8,617 nt of DNA, taken from contig DBCR01000079.1 in the NCBI GenBank assembly GCA_002293125.1, positions 8,866-17,482 of the forward strand, in the 5' to 3' direction. This document shows positions 1-5,321 of this stretch, piece by piece; position 1 is the stretch's first letter; every line of letters starts with the position of its first letter. The stretch is from Opitutia bacterium UBA953. Its GTDB lineage: Bacteria; Verrucomicrobiota; Verrucomicrobiia; Opitutales; UBA953. The translations under genes were made by a program, and so were the position numbers. The notes under the pieces are model-generated. The model made no database searches, was not told where the DNA came from, and worked only from the letters and a program-made list of their open reading frames with translations.

Positions 1-15
1 ATACTCTCCGTCTCT

Positions 16-44
16 CCCTCCGGCCTCGCGTCCTCGCTTACTTC
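16..44 (-). repeat. GAGGAC-type purine-rich repeat over the toxin stop codon
   Basis: Positions 24-44 are identical to 864-884 over 21 bp, and the match extends leftward through CCCTCCGG (16-23 against 855-862) with one inserted base in the second copy. Read on the minus strand it is a run of GAGG-starting units about 8 bp long. It contains the TAA stop of the Doc toxin (38-40), just as the other copy contains the TAA stop of the aminotransferase. Positions 1-15 continue the same pyrimidine-rich style and begin ATACTC, a unit also repeated at 3198-3217. Seen directly; origin unknown. Confidence 0.75.
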
Positions 45-463
45 TTCTTCTTCGCCTTTTTCGCCTTCTTGACGGACTTCGGCGCGCCCGCCGATTTGGC
101 CAACCACTGTCCATATTCCGCCTCGGAGATTTCGCTGGCAGCCAAGCCCAGCGTCTTGATCACGACTTCGACTTCCGACGCCTCGAAGGTCAGGCCATTT
201 AATTCCATGAAGGCCGCGGCAGCCATGAAGCCAGTCCGCTTATTGCCGTCGGTGAACGGGTGGCCCTGGACAATCCCAACCGCATAAGCAGCGGCGAGAC
301 GCGCCAAGGCGGGTTCACCGTAAGAGAACAGATGCTTTGGTCGCGCCAAAGCCGACTGCAGGCGGCCGGCGTCGCGGATGCTCGGATCGCCACCATAGTC
401 GGCGACAACCAACTCGTGGAGAGCCAGCACGGACTCCAACCCCAGCCAATGCGGCTCCTTCAT
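38..463 (-). CDS. doc: Doc/Fic-family toxin of a type II toxin-antitoxin pair
   Basis: This 141-residue protein matches the death-on-curing (Doc) branch of the Fic fold. The signature H68-P-F70-T-D72-G-N74-K75-R76-T-G fits Doc's HxFx(D/N)xNKR motif. Standard Fic AMP-transferases have HPFxxGNGR; the Lys where they have Gly is typical of Doc, which in the P1 phage system acts as a kinase that phosphorylates EF-Tu and stops translation. Substrate identity here is inferred. The ATG overlaps the antitoxin stop by ATGA (460-463), so the two are translationally coupled, antitoxin first. The last 14 residues (about 128-141) form a lysine-rich tail, SVKKAKKAKKKK, not part of the Fic fold and perhaps gained by drift into the downstream repeat. 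All motif residues are present and there is no frameshift, so the toxin looks intact. Confidence 0.92.
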   Translation of the reverse strand: MKEPHWLGLESVLALHELVVADYGGDPSIRDAGRLQSALARPKHLFSYGEPALARLAAAYAVGIVQGHPFTDGNKRTGFMAAAAFMELNGLTFEASEVEVVIKTLGLAASEISEAEYGQWLAKSAGAPKSVKKAKKAKKKK

Positions 464-687
464 TTGGCCAGCTCGCCCAGGGCGTTACGATAGCGACGGC
501 TGAGCGATTTGAAGACCGCCAGCTCCTTCGCGAAATCCGGATTGGTCGCAAATAGGCGAACGCCATCCTTCGACGCCGAGTAATCAAGGCCGTCACCCTC
601 CTCGACGCGGAGCTGCTCCAGGATTTCCTTAGGTAGGATCACCCCGAGTGAATTGCCGATGCGACGGACCTTGAGCTTTTTGGCCAT
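460..687 (-). CDS. AbrB/MazE/SpoVT-type antitoxin partner of Doc
   Basis: This 75-residue protein begins MAKKLKVRRIGNSLGVILPK, the swapped-hairpin AbrB/MazE DNA-binding signature (basic strand, R-x-G-N-S, then hydrophobic I-L-P-K-E). Residues about 4-45 form the DNA-binding domain; the C-terminal part (about 50-75, with FAKELAVFKSLSRRYRNAL) is predicted helical and would be the toxin-neutralising segment. It precedes and overlaps the Doc toxin by 4 bp in the usual antitoxin-toxin order. P1 Doc is paired with Phd, but AbrB-type partners for Doc-family toxins are also known. Autorepression is likely, because a palindromic AT-rich site lies 9-30 bp upstream of the start. The first ATG was chosen; it places the family motif at the expected distance from the N-terminus. 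Confidence 0.9.
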   Translation of the reverse strand: MAKKLKVRRIGNSLGVILPKEILEQLRVEEGDGLDYSASKDGVRLFATNPDFAKELAVFKSLSRRYRNALGELAK

Positions 688-695
688 GTTCTCAA

Positions 696-717
696 TGTAA
701 CAACATTTGTTATAACA
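696..717 (-). promoter_or_regulatory. Candidate operator/promoter of the toxin-antitoxin operon
   Basis: In a GC-rich window this patch is strongly AT-rich and palindromic. TGTAACAA (696-703) and TTGTTATA (707-714) form an inverted repeat with one mismatch around a 3-bp spacer, and TGTTATAACA (708-717) is a perfect 10-bp palindrome overlapping it. It ends 9 bp upstream of the antitoxin ATG on the minus strand. TATAAC within it could serve as a -10 element, but no convincing -35 is seen at the right spacing. Binding by the AbrB-type antitoxin is inferred from position and from the habit of such antitoxins to autoregulate. Confidence 0.5.
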
Positions 718-733
718 TCAAGCCCAAAGCAAA

Positions 734-765
734 CTTTCCGGTTCCCGTCCTCCCCTTGAGCCCTG
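734..765 (+). repeat. Short copy of the CCGG/heptamer intergenic module
   Basis: This 32-bp stretch matches 8053-8084 at 28 of 32 positions, both starting CTTTCCGGT and ending CCCCTTGAGCCCTG. It is related to the longer modules at 3082-3165 and 7772-7813, which on the opposite strand read CTCAAAGGG then GGAAACC heptamers. It sits 13 bp from the double-hairpin element at 779-834. Confidence 0.7.
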
Positions 766-778
766 GCTCTCCGCCTTG

Positions 779-834
779 GGTAGGGTCGAGCATCCCTGCT
801 CGACCGCGGCCGACCAAGGATGGTCAGCCCTACC
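779..834 (-). repeat. GTAG-bounded double-hairpin element (REP/BIME-like), copy 1
   Basis: The outer arms GGTAGGG (779-785) and CCCTACC (828-834) pair perfectly. Inside are two hairpins: TCGAGCA-TCCC-TGCTCGA (786-803), perfect, and a 7-bp stem at 810-827 around loop AGGA with one mismatch. They are joined by the palindrome CCGCGG (804-809). GTAG (780-783) lies at the foot of one hairpin and CTAC (830-833) at the foot of the other, as in a pair of inverted REP sequences. Its reverse complement aligns without gaps to 7979-8034 (48 of 56 identical). It lies between two genes on the same strand. Confidence 0.85.
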
Positions 835-854
835 TCATGAATCTCGCGACCCTG

Positions 855-884
855 CCCTCCGGCCCTCGCGTCCTCGCTTACTTC
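855..884 (-). repeat. GAGGAC-type purine-rich repeat over the aminotransferase stop codon
   Basis: This is the second copy of the repeat at 16-44 (21 bp identical at 864-884). Read on the minus strand it continues as 8-bp units GAGGACGC, GAGGGCCG and then GAGGGC. It includes the TAA stop (878-880) and last codons of the C-S lyase gene. The same unit order recurs at 8175-8198. Confidence 0.75.
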
Positions 885-2041
885 GCTCGTCCCGGCGCTC
901 TCGCCACCACCACCTTCATCCGGCGCAAAATCTCGCGCAAGCGTTCGCGTGGGCAGCCGAAATTGAGGCGCACGTGACCAGAGCCACCGAAATCGGCGCC
1001 GTTACTGAAACCGATGCCGCCTTTTTCGAACTCGGCATGCGCGTCCTCGAAACCGAGGGCGGTGATGTCGAACCAGACGAGGAAGCTGGCCTGCGGACGC
1101 TGACGCAGCACGACGCCGGGCATGGACTTGAGTTCCTGTTCGATGAGATCGAGGTTGCCGCGAAGGTAATCCACGCACTCGAGACGCCACGGCTCGCCGT
1201 GGTCAAACGCCGCCTGGGTGGCGGCGAGGCCGAAGACATTCTGGTCGAGCGACATACCCTGGAGAATCCGGCGGAAGCGCGAGCGCAGGCCGGCGTCGGG
1301 GATGATCGCGAATCCGCAGGTGAGGCCAGCGATATTGAAGGTCTTGCTCGCGGCCATCAGGGTGACGGTGCGGGCGGCGAGATCTTCCCCCATCGCGGCG
1401 AAGACGATATGCTCCGCGGCTGGATCTAACACGAGGTCGCAGTGGATCTCGTCGGAGCAGACGGTGAGCTCATGCTTGCGCACGAGGGCGGCGAGGCGGT
1501 CGAGTTCGGCGCGATCAAAGACGCGGGCGAGCGGGTTGTAAGGATTGCAGAGCAGGAGCACCTTGGCGTGCGGCTGCGCGCAGGCGGCCTCGAGCTTGGC
1601 CCAGTCAAACGTCCAGCGGCCGCCCTCGAACACCATCTCGAGCTTCAGCGGGTTGCGCTCGGACAACACCGGGGCGCTCATGAACGGCGGGTAGACGGGA
1701 ACGGTCGTGACCACGGACTCGCCGGGCTTGCTGGCGCAGCGGATGGCGGCGTGGATGCCAGGGACGAGCGAGCACATGAAAGTGATCCACTCGGGCTTGA
1801 TTTCCCAGCCATGACGGCGACGGACGTGGTTGACGATGGCAGCGAAGACGGCGTCGCGCTGAGCGGGGTATCCGTACACGCCATGCGCGGCGCGGGCCTG
1901 GACGGCTTCGACGACGGCGGGCGGCGCCTTGAAGTCCATGTCCGCGATCCAACAAGGGATGATGTCCTTATCGGCATACTTGTGCCACTTGGTGCTGTCG
2001 GTCCCGGAGCGTTCCGGACAGCTGTCAAAATCGAAAGCCAT
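878..2041 (-). CDS. patB: PatB/MalY-family PLP-dependent C-S lyase (cystathionine beta-lyase type)
   Basis: This is a 387-residue fold-type I PLP enzyme, full length for the family. Members cleave the C-S bond of cystathionine or related cysteine conjugates in the cytoplasm, giving homocysteine or thiols, pyruvate and ammonia. Family marks are the N-terminal RSGTDSTKWHKY (11-22), WIADMDF (31-37), GVYGYP (54-59), the cofactor-contacting CNPYNP (165-170) and SDEIH (196-200), the Schiff-base Lys233 in ASKTFNIAGL, and Arg358 in RLNFGCPR near the C-terminus, expected to hold the substrate carboxylate. The start at 2041 was chosen because MAFDFDSCPERSGTDS is the normal family N-terminus; upstream in-frame sequence is antisense to comF and resembles no domain. 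No good Shine-Dalgarno is seen. The stop lies inside a repeat. Whether it acts in methionine synthesis or as an aminotransferase cannot be settled from sequence. Confidence 0.93.
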   Translation of the reverse strand: MAFDFDSCPERSGTDSTKWHKYADKDIIPCWIADMDFKAPPAVVEAVQARAAHGVYGYPAQRDAVFAAIVNHVRRRHGWEIKPEWITFMCSLVPGIHAAIRCASKPGESVVTTVPVYPPFMSAPVLSERNPLKLEMVFEGGRWTFDWAKLEAACAQPHAKVLLLCNPYNPLARVFDRAELDRLAALVRKHELTVCSDEIHCDLVLDPAAEHIVFAAMGEDLAARTVTLMAASKTFNIAGLTCGFAIIPDAGLRSRFRRILQGMSLDQNVFGLAATQAAFDHGEPWRLECVDYLRGNLDLIEQELKSMPGVVLRQRPQASFLVWFDITALGFEDAHAEFEKGGIGFSNGADFGGSGHVRLNFGCPRERLREILRRMKVVVARAPGRAK

Positions 2042-2101
2042 AGTCTGAGGAGAACCTTGGATTGAAGCCGACGACGGGCAAACGCAATCTGCCACCGCCT
2101 T
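2042..2101. promoter_or_regulatory. Divergent intergenic region between patB-like gene and comF
   Basis: These 60 bp separate two divergently read genes, so promoters for both must lie here or reach into the opposite gene. I see no strong sigma-70-like pair and no clear Shine-Dalgarno before either start. A leaderless or short-leader comF transcript is possible. The assignment rests on gene orientation only. Confidence 0.35.
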
Positions 2102-2833
2102 ATGACTCGCTGGCTGACTGAGCTCGACCGTGGGTTCTTCGACCTGGCCTTCCCCCGGGACTGCGCGGTCACGCAGGAGCCGATGGACGACGGGGCTCGC
2201 CTGCACCTCTCGGCCGCCGGGGCCGACCAGCTCACCCGCATCCACGACCCGCGGTGCCTGACCTGCGGTCACCCCTTCGAAGGCATCCTCGAAGGCGACC
2301 GAGCCTGCCCCCACTGCCTCGACCTCCAGCCGGCCTTCGCCCGGGCGGTCTGTGCCTTCCGCGCCCGCGGGCCGGCCCGCCGGATCATCCATCGCATCAA
2401 GTATGAACGATGCCCATTCCTGGCCGACGACCTTGCCCACGCCGCCCTTTCGGACGACGTCTTCCGACGCCACCTCGCCGGGTCGGTACTCGTGCCAGTC
2501 CCGCTACACGCCGCCCGCAAGTTTGATCGCGGCTATAATCAGGCGGAACGCATCGCCAGCGTCCTGGCGGAACATGTCGCCGGCTGCCGGACTGAGTTCC
2601 TCCTGCGTAAACAACACGAAACCATCTCCCAGACCCGGCTCGGCCGGCAGGAGCGACGCAAGAATGTCGCCGGCGCGTTCGTCGTCGCCGACGGAATGTC
2701 CGTCGACCCCACCGTCCGCTATGTCGTCATCGACGATGTCCTCACCACCGGCGCGACTCTGCATGCGTGCGCAATCGCGCTGAAAAAATCCGGTGCGACA
2801 TTGGTGGATGCCGCGGCGTTGGCTCACGGGTAA
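2102..2833 (+). CDS. comF: ComF-family phosphoribosyltransferase-like protein
   Basis: This 243-residue protein has the ComF layout. An N-terminal cysteine cluster, C52-x2-C55 with C69-x2-C72, forms a likely zinc-binding site, and C21 stands alone where many homologues have CxxC (position 24 is Thr). A type I phosphoribosyltransferase domain follows, with VPVPLHAARKFDRGYNQAE (about 131-149) and the PRPP-binding loop VVIDDVLTTGATL (208-220). In Bacillus and Haemophilus, ComF/ComFC proteins help internalise DNA during transformation. Homologues are widespread in bacteria not known to be competent, and the true reaction is poorly defined. No other competence gene is in the window. Length is normal and the gene looks intact. 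Confidence 0.92.
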   Translation: MTRWLTELDRGFFDLAFPRDCAVTQEPMDDGARLHLSAAGADQLTRIHDPRCLTCGHPFEGILEGDRACPHCLDLQPAFARAVCAFRARGPARRIIHRIKYERCPFLADDLAHAALSDDVFRRHLAGSVLVPVPLHAARKFDRGYNQAERIASVLAEHVAGCRTEFLLRKQHETISQTRLGRQERRKNVAGAFVVADGMSVDPTVRYVVIDDVLTTGATLHACAIALKKSGATLVDAAALAHG

Positions 2834-2842
2834 TACAGAATG

Positions 2843-2878
2843 GAGGACTGAGTTGAGGACTGCATCGAGGGCTGAATG
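2843..2878 (+). repeat. Three 12-bp tandem units downstream of comF
   Basis: Units at 2843-2854 (GAGGACTGAGTT), 2855-2866 and 2867-2878 share the core GAGGRCTG with 12-bp spacing. The core resembles the GAGGAC units of the 8-bp tracts elsewhere in the window. The repeat starts 10 bp after the comF stop. Confidence 0.7.
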
Positions 2879-2881
2879 GAA

Positions 2882-2937
2882 GAGACGCGTCTCGACTGGC
2901 GGGTGGCGGGATCCGCGTTCCCCACCGCAAACCGCCA
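2882..2937. repeat. Palindrome cluster between comF and the third hairpin element
   Basis: GAGACGCGTCTC (2882-2893) is a perfect 12-bp palindrome. Just after it, TGGCGG (2897-2902) pairs with CCGCCA (2932-2937), with further GTGG/CCAC complementarity inside. This could be a stem-loop formed by the comF transcript, but no T-tract follows, so it is not an obvious intrinsic terminator. Confidence 0.45.
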
Positions 2938-2956
2938 ACCGCTTCCACCTGTCACG

Positions 2957-3068
2957 GGTAGGGTCGGGACCGCGTCACGACATAGCTGTATCGAGGTAGG
3001 GATGCGATGACATCGCATCCGTCGGGATTAAGGGCGGACGCGATAGTGATCACGCCCCTACCTCGATA
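2957..3068. repeat. GTAG-bounded multi-hairpin element (REP/BIME-like), diverged copy 3
   Basis: This copy has three hairpin units. The first GTAG (2958-2961) is followed by a stem TCGGGAC/GTCACGA (2964-2980, one mismatch). The second GTAG (2996-2999) is followed by the perfect 8-bp stem ATGCGATG/CATCGCAT (3002-3018). The third, inverted unit has CTAC (3058-3061) after the stem 3039-3054 (one mismatch, G-U in minus-strand RNA). The outer arms of units two and three, TATCGAGGTAGGG (2989-3001) and CCCTACCTCGATA (3056-3068), are perfectly complementary over 13 bp. Hairpin sequences differ from copies 1 and 2, but the GGTAGGG/CCCTACC arms and architecture are the same. It lies between convergent genes, a usual place for REP elements. 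Confidence 0.75.
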
Positions 3069-3081
3069 CCGAGGAAGAGCC

Positions 3082-3165
3082 AAAGGGAGACCGGAAACCG
3101 GGATGTTAGCTGCGGGCATAATCAATAACCCCGGCCAATCATCCGCTCTCCGGTTTCCCTTTGAG
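3082..3165. repeat. Inverted pair of the CCGG/heptamer module
   Basis: The left copy starts at 3082 with AAAGGGAGACCGGAAACCGG on plus. The right copy ends at 3165 and reads CTCAAAGGGAAACCGGAG on minus, continuing with ATGATTGGC. The two face each other with a few mismatches, so the segment can fold into a long hairpin. The single copy at 7772-7813 matches both: the left half shares the TTAGCTG and GGGCAT tail, the right half shares GCGGATGATT. No open reading frame is inside. Confidence 0.75.
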
Positions 3166-3197
3166 TGCGGGTCTCTACCCAAGGCATCACTCCCCCG

Positions 3198-3217
3198 ATA
3201 CTCCATACTCAATACTC
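3198..3217. repeat. Three 7-bp tandem ATACTC units
   Basis: ATACTC occurs at 3198-3203, 3205-3210 and 3212-3217 with exact 7-bp spacing. The window itself begins with ATACTCTC, matching the last unit and its flank. It lies just downstream of the pseudouridine synthase gene. Confidence 0.65.
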
Positions 3218-3227
3218 TCAATCGTTC

Positions 3228-3259
3228 TGGCCAACCGATCAACAGGTCAACTGGTCAAC
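3228..3259 (-). repeat. Four 8-bp GTTGACCA-type units crossing the end of the rluA-like gene
   Basis: On the minus strand the units are GTTGACCA, GTTGACCT, GTTGATCG and GTTGGCCA, in exact 8-bp phase. The first two encode the last residues of the pseudouridine synthase, and its TGA stop (3241-3239) falls in the junction of units two and three. The same GTTGACCA unit appears at 7752-7759 within another 8-bp tract. Confidence 0.75.
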
Positions 3260-4042
3260 TTCTTCGCCGGAGACGCCCATCTTGGCGACGACAAAGGCGC
3301 GCATATCTGGCGCAAGCGGCGCGGTGAACGTCCGCGTGATGCGCGGCGGGAAACGAAACTCGAGCTTCGCGGCGTGCAAAGCCTGGCGGCCCATCTCGAG
3401 CGCGGCGCCGAGACGCTTGGTCCAGCCGTGCGCGACGAATTCCATGTAGAGCGAATCGTCGCCGCCGTAGAGTTTGTCGCCGATGACGGGATACCCGAGC
3501 CAGAAGGCGTGCGCGCGGATCTGATGCTTGCGGCCGGTGTGCGGCTGCACGCGCGCGAGGGTGTAGCCGTTACGCACCAGCACGGGCTCGAAGAACGTCG
3601 CGGCGGGCAACGTGCCCGGGCCCTCGCGCACGGCGGTCTTCACCACGACCTGGCTGGTCTCGTCGGGTCCGAGCGGTTGGTCGACCATGACGGGCTCCTT
3701 GAGCTCGCCCTTGAGCAGCGCGTAGTAGGTCTTGATCACCATGCGACGCTCCATCGCGGTCTGCGCGGCGGAGGCGGCATCATAATGCTTGGCGATGAGG
3801 ATCACGCCGCTGGTCTCGCGGTCGAGTCGGCTCACGAGGTGCGAGACGTCCATCTGCTTCCATTCCTTGACCGCGCCGACGAGCGACGACCACGGGCCGT
3901 CCTTCGAGGGATGGCAGACGAGCCAGCCCGGCTTATCGAAGACCATGTAGTCCTCGTCTTCCTGGATCAGCCACTTCGGCAGCTCCGCCGGATCGACCTT
4001 CGGCGTGGTGCTGCTCGGCGGGACGAAAGAATAGTCGGTCAT
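3239..4042 (-). CDS. RluA-family pseudouridine synthase
   Basis: This 267-residue protein converts specific uridines in RNA to pseudouridine. The catalytic motif H68-L-V-S-R72-L-D74-R-E-T-S-G has the essential Asp74. The family's DKPGWLVCHPS strand (36-46) precedes it and the PHTGRKHQIRAH-WLGYPVIGDKLYG block (167-193) follows. No S4 domain is seen at the N-terminus, so it resembles the short RluA, RluE or TruC-like forms; the RNA target (23S rRNA, tRNA or both) cannot be named. The start at 4042 was chosen over an in-frame one 27 bp upstream because its ATG overlaps the folC stop as ATGA (4039-4042), implying translational coupling. The C-terminal residues VDQLTC come from an 8-bp tandem repeat, so the extreme tail is probably not functional. 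Confidence 0.93.
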   Translation of the reverse strand: MTDYSFVPPSSTTPKVDPAELPKWLIQEDEDYMVFDKPGWLVCHPSKDGPWSSLVGAVKEWKQMDVSHLVSRLDRETSGVILIAKHYDAASAAQTAMERRMVIKTYYALLKGELKEPVMVDQPLGPDETSQVVVKTAVREGPGTLPAATFFEPVLVRNGYTLARVQPHTGRKHQIRAHAFWLGYPVIGDKLYGGDDSLYMEFVAHGWTKRLGAALEMGRQALHAAKLEFRFPPRITRTFTAPLAPDMRAFVVAKMGVSGEEVDQLTC

Positions 4043-5304
4043 CGGGCGGAGGGCAGGCGATCCTGCCAACTGTCGGGGAGCCCGTGGCCGCGTAGGCGCG
4101 CGAGGACTTCGCCGACGAGATAAAGCGAACCGAGCACGACGATGGTTCCGCCTTCAGCGGTGCACGCGGCCGGCGAGGGGAAGAGTTCCACGACCGACGT
4201 GCGGTGGACTTCGCCCTTGAAATCCGCCGGCACGAGCGCGGCGAGTTGCTCGACCGAGCACGAGCGTTCGTTATCGGGTCGTACGAGCACGAGGCGCCCG
4301 GCGGCCGCGGCGGCAGCGGCCACGAGCGGACGGGCGCGATCAACGCCAAGCGCGCCCACGATCACGGTCGGAGCGTTCAGCGCGGCGAGCAGAGGGGCGA
4401 CGGCGCGGATGCCTTCTTCATTGTGCGAGCCGTCGACGATGAGGCGGCGGCCGTCGATGAGACGGAATTCCTGCCAGCGGCCGGCCCACTCGATGGAGCG
4501 CAACGCAGCGCGGGCCTGGGCGTCGTCGATGGGCAGACGTGTCGCCAGTTCGCACGCGAGCAAGGCCGCGGCGGCGTTACGACGCTGGTGTTCGCCGACG
4601 AGGTTCGTCTCGGGCAAGCCGGCGACGAACCGATCGCGGACGAAGTGGAGCGGCGCGCCGACCTCACGGGCACGGGCGACGATGACCGCTTCAGCTTCGG
4701 GCGGAACATCACCCACGACACACGGCACCCCGGGCTTGATAATACCCGCCTTCTCGGCGGCGATGGCGGCGAGCGTCGAGCCGAGGTATTCCTGGTGGTC
4801 GAGTCCGATGGACGTGATCACGCAGACTTCCGGCGTGCAGACATTGGTGGCATCGAGGCGGCCGCCGAGGCCCGTCTCAAGGATGGAGACATCGACCTTC
4901 CCTTCGGCGAATTCCAGGAGCGCCGCGGCGGTGATCAGTTCGAAGAACGTCGGCGCGTTCTCGGGATCCTCGGCGCGGATGGCTTCGTAATGCGGGCGGA
5001 GGCGTTCGGCGAGGGCGACGACTGCGTTATCGCTCAGTGGTCTGCGATCGACCTGGATGCGTTCCCCGATCGCGATGAGATGCGGGCTGGTGTAGAGGCC
5101 CGTACGGCGGCCATGAGCGCGCTGGATCGCCTCGATCATCGCGGAGGTCGAGCCCTTGCCGTTGGTGCCGGCGATGTGGAAGCACGGCTGCGCGCGCTCC
5201 GGGTTGCCGATGCGCGCGGAGAGCAGACGCATGCGGTCCACGCCGAGGCGCGAACCGAGGTTACGTAGTCCCGTCAACCAGCGGAGCGTCTCTTCAGGAG
5301 TCAT
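4039..5304 (-). CDS. folC: Bifunctional folylpolyglutamate synthase / dihydrofolate synthase
   Basis: This 421-residue Mur-ligase-fold enzyme adds glutamate to dihydropteroate and to folates using ATP, in the cytoplasm. The ATP-binding loop is AGTNGKGST (45-53). YTSPHL (71-76), the ETGLGGRLDATN block (143-154), TSIGLDHQEYLG (164-175) and AAEKAGIIKPG (182-192, whose first Lys is the expected carbamylated residue) follow. The C-terminal domain starts around 290 with DGSHN (291-295) and ends with the LGSLYLVGEVL strand-helix (391-401). All hallmark residues are present and the length is normal. It starts 17 bp after accD, the same order as in the classic accD-folC operon, and its stop overlaps the start of the pseudouridine synthase gene. 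Whether it has both activities or only one cannot be read from sequence. Confidence 0.95.
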   Translation of the reverse strand: MTPEETLRWLTGLRNLGSRLGVDRMRLLSARIGNPERAQPCFHIAGTNGKGSTSAMIEAIQRAHGRRTGLYTSPHLIAIGERIQVDRRPLSDNAVVALAERLRPHYEAIRAEDPENAPTFFELITAAALLEFAEGKVDVSILETGLGGRLDATNVCTPEVCVITSIGLDHQEYLGSTLAAIAAEKAGIIKPGVPCVVGDVPPEAEAVIVARAREVGAPLHFVRDRFVAGLPETNLVGEHQRRNAAAALLACELATRLPIDDAQARAALRSIEWAGRWQEFRLIDGRRLIVDGSHNEEGIRAVAPLLAALNAPTVIVGALGVDRARPLVAAAAAAAGRLVLVRPDNERSCSVEQLAALVPADFKGEVHRTSVVELFPSPAACTAEGGTIVVLGSLYLVGEVLARLRGHGLPDSWQDRLPSAR

Positions 5305-5321
5305 CTCCGCGGCGGTCGCGC

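Noticed and set aside
2042..2473. N-terminal extension of 144 residues on the C-S lyase reading frame
   Set aside because: It is antisense to the well-supported comF gene, has no domain-like sequence, and the enzyme's normal N-terminus begins at 2041.
3161..4123. Open frame of 320 codons opposite the pseudouridine synthase
   Set aside because: It begins inside intergenic repeats and then runs antisense to a confirmed gene; no family resemblance.
4204..5268. Open frame of 354 codons opposite folC
   Set aside because: It is an antisense shadow of folC, with Asp/Arg/Gly-rich composition and no motif.
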